From: Syncephalis plumigaleata
Lineage: Eukaryota > Zoopagomycota > Zoopagomycetes > Zoopagales > Piptocephalidaceae
Direction: 5' to 3'
Assembly: GCA_025201365.1 (NCBI GenBank)
Contig: JAIXMF010000003.1
Span: 1,798,001-1,862,000, forward strand
Length of the DNA stretch: 64,000 nt
Positions 1 to 14,321 of the stretch are shown in pieces (within the stretch, counting starts at the first letter, position 1; each line of letters starts with the position of its first letter). The translations under genes and the position numbers were made by a program. The notes under the pieces are model-generated. The model saw nothing but the letters and a program-made list of their open reading frames with translations. It did not search any database and had not been told where the DNA came from.

Positions 1-245
1 TACTTGTCAATATCACTTACTGCACTGTATTCTTCCTGACCGGCTGTATCTAAAATGTCCACTTGGCAGTCTTCCCCGTCGAGCACGACCTTCTTACGAT
101 AGCTGTCAGCTTTGGTGGGATCGTATTCTTCGACGAATTCTCCATACATATACTGAAGGGTCAAAGCGCTTTTACCGACAGCACCCGACCCTACCATAAT
201 CAATTTATAGCAAGGTGGTTCGGTGCGACCTCCACGTTTGCCCAT
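1..245 (-). CDS. Ral-like small GTPase, first exon (partial)
   Basis: Small GTPase cut by the window edge. The start codon is at 245-243 and the exon reads down to 21, where a GTAAGT donor (20-15) follows the codons EEYSA. The 75 residues hold the P-loop GSGAVGKSA, switch I with [11 protein letters not shown] and the G3 motif [11 protein letters not shown]. The switch I string KADSYRKK is typical of the Ral branch rather than classical Ras (which has PTIEDSYRK). Ral proteins link Ras signalling to the exocyst and membrane traffic in animals. The rest of the G domain and any C-terminal prenylation box lie outside the window, so assignment to Ral rather than to another Ras-family protein rests on this exon only. 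Confidence 0.85.
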   Translation of the reverse strand, partial: MGKRGGRTEPPCYKLIMVGSGAVGKSALTLQYMYGEFVEEYDPTKADSYRKKVVLDGEDCQVDILDTAGQEEYSAVSDIDK

Positions 246-1228
246 GATGAATTAATGGAATAACGAACTAAAGTAATAATGGTAGAGAAAAGAAGAAACG
301 ACAATGTCCCGCAAGCAGGGTCAAATTAAAACGATATGTGAATGTAGGACGAGAGGAGAGACGGCACGTGAGGTTGGTTGTCAGCGTAAGAGCATGTAAT
401 GAGACGATAGATGAAAGAAGAGACAGAACGAGAGAATGAGTTGTTGTTATTGCAGTATAACAATAATTCAGTTGGCCACAGTCAGTTAGTGAGGAGAAGT
501 AAATGGAGGGACGAGCGAGCGAGTAGACAGATAGACAGAAAGGTGTTGAGGAACATGCAGGTCGTTTTGCAATGATTCCCATTAGAGGTTAAAGGCCACC
601 TGCTTCCACTCCTTGGTATAGAGTAAGAGAAAAAACCCAACCCAGTGCCTCAATCAATGGCTAAGCTTGAGTCAAGCCGGTTTAATAGCAATGGCAATAG
701 CAGGTGGATGAGTGTTTGAGGATTCATGGGCGAGTGCACGTAGCAGCGCATGTTGCGCATGGTGTTTATGGCAATCGACGATAATGAACCACCATTATCA
801 TTACTATTACTAGGGGGGAGAGAGAAAAAAAGAGGGAAAACACGATTGCTTATGGTGGAGATGGTGGTTCGTGTGGCTCGCCTTGTGTAAGCGTGTGCTA
901 TGCATATTTATCCGTTACAAAAACATGCTTCTCTATGTCGAATATGAGTGGCATATGCTTCGATGTATACATGCAGACATGAATCTAGGCTCGTCTAGAA
1001 AACCTGCTTTCTCTTATTCTTTATTATAAGCTTAATGATACTTGCGCACGTAGATGCAACAATCATGCTATTGTATCAACGTAATGCCATTTAGAATGAT
1101 TGTAATAACCAATTGATAATCATTCAATAAGAATACGTCATGATCCAATGGCATCGATTAGTTAAAGAACAAACAGCCGACTTATTGATCATTGTTTCTT
1201 TTTATTGATTTCTCTTAACTTATTCAGT
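246..1228. other. Intergenic, upstream regions of two divergent genes
   Basis: About 1 kb between the start of the Ral-like gene (-) and the PPOX-type gene (+). It must carry both promoters. The minus-strand open frame at 268-582 has low-complexity Leu/Ser composition and resembles no family I know. No RNA gene or repeat is recognisable. Confidence 0.5.
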
Positions 1229-2130
1229 ATGTGTTCCTTACCACCGTGGAAAATACCACTAGTAAATAGTCTATCGCGTAGTCTGCAATCCCACGGACTT
1301 TCCTCGGGTAATTACTACGTCTATTCCTATTATCACATATGCTCAGAAGTGTATAGGTTTCATGCAACTCGCCACTATCAACGCGACTACGGGCTTGCCC
1401 AATTGTCGTACTGTTGTTTTTCGTGGTTTTCTATCGGATAAACCGGGTATCGACTATGCTACCCCGACAGCGGAAGGCATAGCCACGCCACTATTAGAGA
1501 ATCCATGTGGTATCATACGAGTCACGAGTGATATACGTAGTGAGAAAATACGTACTTTATTACACGGTCGTGCCATCGGTGAATTATGCTGGTATAGTCA
1601 AAGAACGAAATGATCATAATACATCGGCTATGCTAATCTATAATATATATGTAGGTATCATGCAGGCACTCGTGAACAATATCGTTTATCGGTTGGTCTC
1701 TATCCTATATTGGCGCCAATCATCCACAACAACCAGATATTCATGGATTAATTGATTTATTACCAGCGTCATCATTATCGGATAAGCATGCCTTACTCGC
1801 GTATCTACACGAAGAGCGTGCCAAACTATGGAGCACGATGAGTGACGATATTAAAGCGAGTATGGCATGGCCATCACCTGGTGAACCACTCGATACCGGC
1901 AATGTTGATCGGTCCATGTCATTGTCGAGTGATGACGATGAAGCAAAAGCATTGGAACATTTTGTCATGATACTCGCTGTCCATGGCGTGTTGACCGAGT
2001 GGAACTCAATACGACACCATTCCATCGTACGTTATGGCAAATAGACACGAGGAATGAGCAACAACCCGAGGTTGATATTCACTTGACGGGACAAGCGAGT
2101 GCATGGAGAACTACTCCATTGAATCCATAA
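1229..2130 (+). CDS. PPOX-type FMN-binding protein (Alr4036 family)
   Basis: Resembles the Alr4036-type pyridoxamine-5'-phosphate-oxidase-like family, which binds FMN; its cellular reaction is poorly defined. Exon 1 is 1229-1307, exon 2 1357-1591 and exon 3 starts at 1655, with introns of 49 and 63 nt. Family landmarks in order: PPWK near the start, FMQLATI, RTVVFRGF, VTSDIRSEKI, then across the second splice CWYHAGTREQYRLS, later LWSTMSDDIKASMAWPSPGE and a C-terminal TPLNP before the TAA. Two single-base frame breaks interrupt exon 3 (near 1693 and 1990); each is restored by one extra base, so I read them as sequencing errors. The gene converges on PFKFB, with 143 bp between the stop codons. 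Confidence 0.75.
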
Positions 2131-2273
2131 TATTAAAGTGATGAATACCTTGTTACTACTTAATATCTTCTAGCAATATACAAATCAATTATTAAACACA
2201 ATAGATTTATTCATTTGTAATAGCTAGTAAATACTGGTCCCTTTCTCCCTCTCCCTCTCTCCTCTCCCTTCCC

Positions 2274-4302
2274 CTATTCAATTGCATTGTCCGGGATGAT
2301 ATGACGTATCTCCTTGCATTGATAGGCTGATGGTACAATTTCAATAAGCGTATTACGGGACACAGTAATCTTTGGTATTTCCTATATGTATGCGCGTGAT
2401 TAATATTGATTTGCTTATCGTTTTCTTTAGCTACATCGTTAATACTTACATTCTCTGGATATTGAGCAGATAACCGTACAAGAGACGCATCACAGATAAT
2501 GAGCAATAAACAACACGTCATCTGTTTCTTGTTCTAGTTCTAATATCACCGGCTCTAAACGTACAGCTAGATCAAGATATGACTATTCACATAGATGAAT
2601 ATATATATATACGGATTGTATAAGACGCGTGATTATCATGTAGTATGAATAGATAAACTTGCCTCTGCTCGTGGATATCGATGACGATATGGCTCTTTTT
2701 GATGTTTAACCCATTCCTCGGGATATTTTGCCTAGTTATTCATGTCGTTATTATAATGAGTAAGTAAGTAGACTCAATAGTATTCACGTACCTTAATCTC
2801 GGTAGGATTCAAACCATCACAATCTCCTGGATTAATCTCGGCCAGTTGAGCACGTTGTCGTACCTGTACTGGATACTCGAAATGACAAGCACTATTGAAT
2901 GAACGTTTACGCGGGCTAGTCCAGACTTGAAGACGACGTGTAGGTTCGCCAGTTTCTTCTGCCTGCTTCGCCTTAGTTGCACCAGGTAATTCTTTAGATT
3001 CTCCGCATATCGATGACCAGCCGGTGACAAATCGGCATCATCCCGATCAAGTCGTTCATTCAATGACTCGCCATTCTATGAAGAATACGTAAGTATCAGC
3101 TAGCCTATTAATAATAACGATGGGCAGTAGCAATAACACTTACACGAGCAAAATAAATGGTACGACGTGATATGTGTAGATTTGTCAAGTAGTAAACAAT
3201 ACGTGTCTAGTATATCATTGAATTAGCAAACAAGTAGATTAATGACTAGATGACGATGATCAATTATTACCTGTAGATATCCATTGATATTATTAAAGAT
3301 CATATGTTCACCCGCGTTGAATATCTTTACATAGCTCAGACGTGGATCATTGATTGTTTGGTAGAATGGTGCGTGATTTTGTATACGACGCTAGATTCAT
3401 TCATTATAATCATGTATTGTAGAGGAGAGGATGATATCGCTAGATTACCTTAAAGTCCTCCATTGCCTTTTCTTGATCCCATCCTAGATACTGATATGAA
3501 CAAGTTAGATCAACTAGTAATACTGACAATGTAAACGTAAACAACCTACATCCGGTGATGATATCTTCACACTACGTATATTGCCATTAATGATATCCTC
3601 ATTATCACAAATGGATTCTATAGTTAAGCATCAGTATATTATATGTATACATAGATCACTCTGTAATCAATTATCTATTACCTATAAATACGACCTAGTG
3701 ATATATATATATATTATATGTATATATATGGTGTGTGATTCAATACAATATCATATAAATAATATGTCGATTTTCTCTTGCTTACTTGGATGTTCTCCCT
3801 TTGTAAACGCTCCAACACAAAAGTACGACGAGCTACAGTGGTGTTGGCCGAATCGAATATGCCCACTTGTCCGCCAGCATGGAAGAACGATATAAAATCC
3901 ATAAGGGCACTCTCGAGGATTTTCAGCTTTAATCCATCAGCCGAACGATTATCTATAACATGCACGATATACATCATGTGTTATATTAATGAACAGCCAG
4001 TCGTCAACGTCGTTCACTACTTACTTGGATCGAAATAGTCGGACGATATCTTTTCACCAATAATATCACGTCGATAGTTACTCAAGTGGAATACCTGCGT
4101 CTTGACACCGAGCCACGTCAAATAGCGACATAGTGATCGTGCAGTATGGGTCTTGCCACGAGCAGGAAGACTATACGCTGGAAGAGTAAGTTAATTCCAT
4201 AGACTGTGCGCCATTGTCTTTAGTCTACCCGACAGTAAGAATGGCAATGGCACCGGCGTGAAATAAACGACCCGATTCGGTTTTGTAAAGCTGAGCTGCC
4301 AT
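2274..4302 (-). CDS. PFKFB: 6-phosphofructo-2-kinase / fructose-2,6-bisphosphatase-like, phosphatase His replaced
   Basis: Bifunctional enzyme family that sets fructose-2,6-bisphosphate, the activator of glycolytic phosphofructokinase. About nine exons; the first three are 4302-4229, 4170-4025 and 3952-3786. The kinase half shows the P-loop GLPARGKTHTARSL, the NYRRDIIG motif and GGQVGIFDSANTT. The phosphatase half shows RRTIYFAR joined to NGESLNERL, then WTSPRKRSFNSA, a PYRHRYPRAE segment, and AHYSVMRLLYGYL near the end. The histidine that accepts the phosphate (RHGE in the family) is Asn here, encoded AAT at the start of the exon near 3076. Yeast PFK26 has a Ser at this site and lacks meaningful phosphatase activity, so this protein is probably kinase-only. 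Two single-base breaks (near 2993 and 2497) are consistent with missing bases. The exon 3/4 junction is uncertain. Confidence 0.88.
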
Positions 4303-4622
4303 AGCAAGCGCAAAAAGAAAGAAAAGAGGAAAGAAAGAAGAAAGAAAGAAAGAAAAAAGAGAGCGAGAGCGAGAACGAGCAAGTAAGTAAGAGAATGAAT
4401 GAACAAGTATATAGTAATATAGACAATCGAGTTGTCTGATGAAGTGCAACAATAACGCGGATGGGAAAAGAACCTAGTGATAATGATAAAATCGAATAGT
4501 GACATGATTTTATATGATAAGCAACTTGTTACAGTATCATTGCTTGCACTTATTAATCTATTAATACTCAAAGATTATATGAACTTTATTGTATATCCTA
4601 TTATATAATAGATGTATATATA

Positions 4623-5200
4623 CTAATCGGATTCTTCTTCAGAAGATGTCACTTCATCAACAGCTAGTCGACGATTTGTATTAACAAATAGATCATCATC
4701 ATCATCATTGTCGCTATCTTCCTTTGTTGATTGTTCAATCGTTGCAGTAGATGTCTCTGTAGCTTCATTAGTAAATGCTTCTGGCCTATAACAGATATTA
4801 ATTAATTAGTGTAATAGTATGTTGCTTGATATATCCTACCATAATCCCTGCTGTTTAATGTATCGGACCTGTGCGGCTTGCAATACATGAGTTATCTCGC
4901 CGGTTAGTTTGTTATCTCGTTGTGCTACCTGACTTGTATCGACTAGAACATAATGGCCTACATATACATATATTGTCCTTGTATGAGTGTTATTCCGCGG
5001 GATTACACTAGACTTACCGCGTTTCACCCATATAACATTACGGAATCGTGGTGGTAGTGTACATATACCCGTGTTGCCATTGGGAAATACTACGTCGTGT
5101 AGATTCTGACCTCGAGAACCACCTGCTCGTGCCACACACAATGCTCGTTGGGTAGTGGCAATGACTCCAATGCTTCTCGTTCAGTATGTTTCCTGCCCAT
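4623..5200 (-). CDS. EIF1AD: EIF1AD-like S1/OB-fold protein
   Basis: Homologue of EIF1AD, the small eIF1A-related OB-fold protein linked in other eukaryotes to late small-subunit ribosome maturation. It starts at MGRKHTERE (5200), followed by a segment matching the family core: RGQNLHDVVFPNGNTG, LPPRFRNVIWVKRG, an intron, GHYVLVDTSQVAQRDNKLTG, VRYIKQQGLW, a second intron, PEAF, and an acidic Asp-rich tail ending at 4623. One frame break near 5168 is restored by one extra T. The gene is divergent from the DBP3 helicase, a ribosome biogenesis factor of the large subunit, with 227 bp between starts, so the two may share a promoter. Confidence 0.85.
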
Positions 5201-5427
5201 AATACAACTAACAATACTGCTTCCTTCGTAGAATGATCACACTATGACATAGTATCAATAAATAGTTATCGATGATATAGGTGGAGTATAAGGAATGTCC
5301 TTAAAAAACAAGTATAAATGAAAACAGCAGCATCCATTATTTTTTTTTACTTTTTTTCCTCAATAAACCAACTCGTCTTTTTTCTCTCTTTGAATCGTAA
5401 CTTTTGCCTTTATTTATATTACTCACT
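5201..5427. promoter_or_regulatory. Bidirectional promoter between EIF1AD and DBP3
   Basis: The 227 bp between two divergent start codons. Both genes belong to ribosome biogenesis, so shared control is plausible. The DBP3-proximal part is T-rich (5339-5420). I see no recognisable named binding site. Confidence 0.45.
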
Positions 5428-7404
<1,977 letters not shown>

Positions 7405-9179
7405 GATGATGATGATGATGATGTCTAGAGATTAGAATGTAGTTTATTTTTACGTTTACTAGCATTCACAATAAATCAATCATATTTTGACAACAACGCT
7501 AATATAATATCTGATATTTTATTAATATGATATGGCATCTATTAGTATTTGTAGTCTTTTCATTACTGTATTCCATTCTAAATGATACTGGTAGTATGTA
7601 AATAATAATCATTTCATATTAAGGGATGAAGAGTGCAAGTGTGATCATTTCACATCATTTTCTCTCTCACTCTCTCACTCTCTCATACTCCTCTCACACA
7701 TCCCCCTTTTTCTGTGCATACACACACACACACAAAATCATTCATCAGCATCCACCAACCTTATTCCTCCGTCTATTGTTGACTCTTTGTCTATTTTACC
7801 ATATCCGCCTTACTTTCTATTATTACATAGCTCCAGTTCACAGTGTGTATACGTGTTTATACGTGTACGTGTGTGTGTGTGTCTCTTACATATTCACGGT
7901 AAGTGTTTATAAACAAGTATATAGGATGACACTACGTGTTGATAGTTATGATTATACTTGTGGTCTTTGTTTAAACCCTATCTCTCTCTCTATCCTCTAT
8001 CGCTTTTCTACCTCCTATTAGTTGGGTTTGGGTTGGTCAGTTCCCTTATACACGTACCAACTGTTAACTTGTACTAGTCTTCCCGTTGAATAGCTTATAT
8101 GGATCGTGTTAAAACGATTTGATTACATCAAAGAATCGCTGATTTTCCATTTCTCTATTCTTTAGTAGTTTCGCTGATTAATCGCACGGACTTTTGTTAT
8201 TGTTATTGTTGTCCTTTTGATTCACGACGTTTAGTGGTCTCCAAGTTGTGTATGTCTATTCGTGTGCATATATCTATCTATCTTCTGTGTGGATATATTC
8301 TAACATAGACTACCAACTAATAGGAACATCATCGTGGCTAATCCGTGTCTATTTCTAGTTCGTCATCGTAGCGATTAGTCTATTCATCTCTGTGTATTGT
8401 ACATATTGTGGATTGGCTAGCTTCTCTATAGTTGTTGTTGTTGTTGTTGGTAAGTAGTGACAACTGATAGACGTGAATAGTGTAGTATTTGTATAAATGA
8501 TATATATATATACATGTACGCATATACGCATATATGAATAAGTTTGTTTGTGGAAATAACTACGTCAATTATACGGATAGATATGGTTAGAGCGTATAGC
8601 ATATATATAGAGAGAAAGGAATACAAAAGGAAAACGCGTTTATTCAAAACATTGATGCACACACGTATCAATGCAACCGATATTTATAGCGTGACAAATG
8701 ATTATGAATCACATCGCGTAACTGTAGCGTATTATCCATTTGTTATTAATATCTGTGTGCCTATGCGTGTGCGTGTGTGTGTGTGTGCCTGTGTAGGTGT
8801 GGGTGTATGCATGAAGGATTAGCTCGTGTAAAAACACGTCTTTTGGGCTTGTTGACGTCACTGAAACACGGAACGCATAGGCAACACGATTAGACGCGTT
8901 CCTAATCATTTATTGTGGTGTATTATTATTACGTTTTAGTCTATCCTTCATTTCCTTATTAATTACATTTTACATAGATACTAATTATATGTTATTAGCA
9001 ATTGTACAGGATAAACGAAGCACTGATTGAACTTGCACGAACTGGATGATATTGATTGCAACCCTAATTCTTGAATCATTTTGACATTATTGATTGTAAG
9101 TTGACTCATTGATATATGTATTATATATGATATATTAATCATTGAATAGAACAACAGCATTGTTACATTGTCATCATCT
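7405..9179. other. Long intergenic region upstream of the Rsc7-PHD gene
   Basis: 1.8 kb without a convincing gene. AATAAA-like 3' signals for DBP3 lie near 7471. 7650-7900 is pyrimidine-rich with CA and GT microsatellites, and 8765-8805 is GT-rich. The open frames here are low-complexity. It may hold a long 5' UTR or promoter for the gene starting at 9180. Confidence 0.45.
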
Positions 9180-12100
9180 ATGACATCTGCGCCTATTCAA
9201 TCAATAACAGCCAATGGGGCTAATGCTTCTACTACTACTACTCCAATAGTAAATGGTGATATCTCATTAGATAATAAGCAACTCGTAGGACACAAGATAA
9301 AACAGATAATCTATCTGGGAAATGCAACACCAATGACTTCGGGAAGACGTAGAGCAGCAGCGGCAGCAGCTACTGCAGCCATTACTCAACAGTATTCGAT
9401 AGTACCGTCAGCACAGTCTAGTGCATCAACCAATAGTACTACTAAAAATGCACTTACCAGTCAACCAAAGGAAGATGGCGTTGTATCGACTAATAACAAT
9501 GATGATGTTGATGAACAGAATGGTATGTTATACGTATAGTAATAGTAATAAATACTAATAATAATAGTAGCTGATATGGAGGTGGAAACAACACGAACAC
9601 GTCGAACACGTAGAATACCGATCAATTCTACGAGTAATAATACGGCAGATACAGTCAATCAAGATGATCATACAAGTGCCAATGTATCTAGTACACCTAC
9701 ACGCGAACGACGAAAGTCAAGACGAGGTGGCGTGAAACGACAACGAGATGAAGATGAAAGTGTTGTATCAACTGCAGATGAAGTTGATGACAATGACAAT
9801 GACGATGATGACAATAGTAGATCGACTCGTACACCTAGTAGACGTGCTAGTGCCATGAGTTATAGTAGTAAACGACAACGGACTAGAAATGGCGAGACAC
9901 CACGTCGACAGGGACGACCACCGAAAAGTACATATCGTCGTTTAGTGGAAGCAGCAGAAGAGCAAGAAGAGGAAGAAGAGGCAACCACTACATTACAAGC
10001 AACTGATGATGATGATGATAACATAATATAGTAGTAGTAGACCAGCTACACCAGTTCAGCGTACACCATCACGTCGTGGTAGAAAGTCAACTCGTTCTTT
10101 ATCGATAAAATCGCGTGTAAAGAATGAGAGAAAGTTACGTGACACTACTAATGATAGCAACAACAATGCCATTGAACGTGATGACAACGATGCGGATAAT
10201 GGAGATGATGATGGAATGCGAATCAGAATGACGAGGATATTATCTATGCGAAAGAAGGATTACGACCAGATGGAGAATTGGATATGGAAGGAGAGAAGAA
10301 GGTCGATGCTGATGGCAAACTATTAGATGGTAAGTGTTGTATACTTATATACTTATATACTTACATAACATGAAATAATAGGACGTGAATATGATTTCCC
10401 TGTATTCACTTGCCTACTAGACATCCAACTCGATTGTACGCCATGTCCATTACCATATCACGTCTACTCGGTTATCGTGATAGTAGTCGTATGTTCGTAT
10501 CTAATCCTAGTCTATATCGTATTTCATCAACACAACCGGAACGAGATCATATGGTGGAATGGGATTGATTCAACCGCGATTACGTTTACGTCCCATTAAT
10601 GTAATTACAGCGCGTGGTCTATTCCGTCAATTCGGTCATTTGGCGGTTAAACGTGGTCGACCCGTACACGACGATTATTATTGTACAGGATTGACACCTC
10701 CTACGGCAGCTGAAGAAGCGTGTGCCATTGCCGAATGGAAGGACGACATCGAATAGCCAATGGCGAGACGAATGATACCGGTGGACATGGAGGCGGTGGA
10801 GGCGGTGCCGATAAAGGACATGGCAACAATACGGGTGGTGGCAATAATGCCAAGCAGGACCAGGTGGTGCGGGTGGATTTGCGCGTACACTATTAGTAGG
10901 TGGTAAACCAGATCATATAACCATAACTACTGGTGTCACTCCTACTACTACTACTCCTATTGCTGCTGCTACTGTTGCTGGAGAATACAAGATACGAGTG
11001 CAGCTATAATAGCACTACCAGTATCAAGAAAAACATTCGATCCTATTCGATGGATTGTACACTCATCGTGTGATACAGCGCAGTTTAATCGACAGATAAA
11101 TCATCAACGACGTACGGCCATGGCAGCTTTCTTTGATGTGCACACCGGTTTAACTCTACCACCATCGGATACACAGCCAACGTGTTGCACCATTGAAAAG
11201 GTATCCGACGAGAGCAAGGCCGGCATCAAAGAGGAACGAATCAGTGATGGTGAACGCTGGCAGTGTAGAGTGGAGGAGCGAGTTCAATTTGTTAATGATA
11301 ACAAATTAAAGAGTCTGGATGCCACTGTAGATGTTTACCCGGTAGCCGTTGAGATAGGCCAGTATCAAAGTTGTATACCAGTGTAAGTTATTAGGCAACA
11401 GTAATCGATTGATTAATTGATCTCTTATCCTAATCTATTTATATTAGACATCAAAAACGATTCCGTCCTCCAGGTATGCCATCTCCACCTAAACGTGTAC
11501 TACAACAACGATTGCCTGCAGCTATGCCGAATATCATGTTATCACCACAGAACATCATGACTATGGCAAATAATAATATTGCTTTCTTACAACAACAACA
11601 ACAACAACAATTACAATTACAGCAATTGCAACAGCAGCAGCAACAGCAACAATTAATGGCAATGCAACGAGCAAATATGGGAACTTCAGTACAGCAACAA
11701 CAGCAACTGCAATTACAGATACAACAATTCCAACAACAGCAACAATTACAGCAACAGTTGTATATGCAACAACAATGGAGGGCTAAACAATTGGCTGGAC
11801 AACAACAGCAGCAGCAACCCTTGAATTATACCGCAGGACTAGCTCAACAACCCTCTATGAATATGGCAAATGCTACTAATCCAGCCCTAGCAGCAGCTAT
11901 GCAGAATAAGCAAATGCTGATGCAATTACAAATGCAACGTATGCAATCAGCTAATTTATTAATGCAACAACAGCAACAGCAACAACAACAAAATATGGCA
12001 TTTATGGTGAGTATATAATATACATGTCAATACTACATATATATTACTCACTATGTTGTATAATAATAATAATGAATAGACACCTAATAGTAAGAATAGT

Positions 12101-14118
12101 CATCAGAATGGTGGTCTAGGTATTACTACACCTAGTCATCCAGTTACACCGGTAGCATCGACACCTAACATGAAAGAGGATCGCTACTCACCGCGTATTA
12201 TTCCATGTGGTATTGTGGCAGCGAGTACCGGTGAACCATGTCGACGACCTGTCAATCAACTGGGCGATGTATGTCGATTACACTATCGATTCCAGCGAAC
12301 ACCACAAGAGATTGCCGCTATGGAGGCCAATGCCGTATCTAATAGTAGAGCCATGACATCACCATCATCGACAACGACATCAACTAATACGCATACATTA
12401 CAATCACCATCTGGTATGATGAATAGAAATGCACTATCTGCCACCACCGTAACACAGCCCATGAGTGTTCATCAACCACAAGTATGTATTATATAACAAT
12501 AATAGCTAGTTAATAATTAATTATGTTTTTGTAGTTGAATACATTTACATTCCAAGTGAATATGCCAACTGCCAAGGGACCTCCTCATTTCACGACACAG
12601 CATTTATCGCAACGTGCCATGATGCATATGTTACAAAAGAATAATAGGACTAGTTCGGTCAAGGCCACCGCTTCTATGATGTCAACCCCATTAGATATGT
12701 GTCCATTCTGTAATATGGACGAATCACCGGCAGAAGATGACGAGGAACAACTGGGTAATCGAGCGGTAACGGGCAAGGATCGTGTACGCTGCGTGCAATG
12801 TCGTCGATCCTATCATTTATTGTGCACGCATCTAGACAATGCCACTGTAGCAGCGGCAGTTAACAGTTATCCATGGCAGTGTAATGACTGCAAGACATGT
12901 GTTGTATGTCGAGAGGCAGGCGATGAATCTGAACTACTAATATGCGATGGATGTGATAGAGCATGGCATATGGGTTGTTGTGATCCAGCAGTTGCATCAT
13001 TACCTGATGGTAAGTCATCATATTAATGAATTACAATATACTAATAGTAATGATTATATATATTAGGACGTTGGTATTGTGGATTATGTGCTAGATGTCA
13101 TAGTTGTTCATTGAGATCACGTAAATCACATGAACGTACAATGAGACTTGGATCAGATGGCTTCCAACCCACAACGATGATTGAAGCGAGTACTGAAGGC
13201 AAGGAAGTGTTTATTGCTATGCTGTGTAATCCATGTCATCGTGACTATGAAGCAGATCGTTACTGTCCCGTTTGTATTGAAACGTATCATGCACCATCTA
13301 CACAGAGTTCACCCAATGCATCAGAAGTAGATGGTGAACCTATAGAAGAAGTGATTAGTACTACTACTGCTAGTAAAGGAACAGCAGAACGACCACAACG
13401 TGCAGCATCAAAACAAACAAAGGAACAAGTAGCTAAAGCATTAGCGGATAGTGAAGATGAAGATGAAGAAGACGAGGAAGATGGAGAAGATGGAGAGGAT
13501 CATTCTACATCTACTGGAAGTATTCTACCTGAACGAGGTCGTCCACGTAGATCACGCTTACCACCACAACGATATCCAGCAGGTGGTGAAGTGCCCATTG
13601 CATTACAAAGTGATACAAGCACTAGTCCTGCTACTACTAGACATAAAGCATCGAATGCTGGATATTGTAAACGACCACCACCCATACCACCGGTGACATC
13701 ACCCGATAATGACGAGAGTATAAATAGTCAACAAGCGGACAAGGACATGGTGTGTTGTGATCGATGTGATCGATGGGTGCATGTTACGTGTGATCCTACC
13801 ATGACACCTACTGCTTATGCACGATTAGCAAATGATACAGATACACGCTACGTTTGTCCATTATGTGCACGATTTACAGTGGCACAATTGGCGGCACGTA
13901 GACCATTACAACACGGTAGAGCGGGTCAATATCCACGATATGCTCAACTATTAAGTAATCCGGTGGCTATGCAAAAAGATGCAGCACCCGTGCCTGTACG
14001 TGCCATTCTACCAGATGCTACGGGTCAACGAGGATTAGTGGCACCTGCTCTACACGCCACTGGACATGGATGGTTTGGAGGTGATGGTCGATTTCGTGAT
14101 CAACCTGGTCTGTGTTAG
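9180..14118 (+). CDS. Rsc7/Swp82-family remodeller subunit fused to tandem PHD fingers
   Basis: Predicted SWI/SNF- or RSC-type chromatin remodeller subunit, nuclear. Exons: 9180-9522, 9568-10329, 10382-11382, 11448-12006, 12080-12481, 12535-13009, 13067-14118. The N-terminus is acidic and Ser/Thr-rich with an AT-hook-like GRPPK. The Rsc7/Swp82 core follows: LRPDGELDMEGEKKV, LLDGREY, TRLYAMSITISRLLGYRDS, RPINVITARGLFRQFG, VHDDYY, then AFFDVHTGLTLPPSDTQPT. Next come Gln-rich tracts, a possible C3H zinc motif (PCGIV...GEPCRRP...GDVCRLH), then two adjacent PHD fingers of DPF/PHF10 type (CPFCNMDE...WQCNDCK and CVVCREAGDESELLICDGCDR...CGLC), an acidic stretch and a partial third PHD (CCDRCDRWVHVTC...CPLC). 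About five single-base breaks lie in exons 2-3. The joint at 11382/11448 is a good GTAAGT/TTAG intron in frame, which supports one gene; two genes cannot be excluded without transcripts. Confidence 0.8.
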
Positions 14119-14269
14119 CATCATCTATACTTCTACTACTACAGCAACCACCACCATCATCATCTATGTCAATGACAATGGTCACTAAAGATGTATCTTA
14201 ATTTTAATTATAAATATTCCTTCATTTTTAAATTGAATAAAACTTTCTAGCTTACTCCCTATTTATTAG

Positions 14270-14276
<7 letters not shown>

Positions 14277-14305
<29 letters not shown>
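14277..14305. repeat. (TG)n microsatellite
   Basis: Perfect TG dinucleotide run of 29 bp in the 203-bp gap between the convergent Rsc7-PHD and C1-THF synthase genes. Confidence 0.95.
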
Positions 14306-14310
<5 letters not shown>

Positions 14311-14321
14311 TGAGCGAGAGA

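Noticed and set aside
7626-8021. 131-residue Ser/His/Tyr/Leu-rich frame
   Set aside because: It lies in a pyrimidine-rich microsatellite region, has no domain, and sits where a promoter or UTR is expected.
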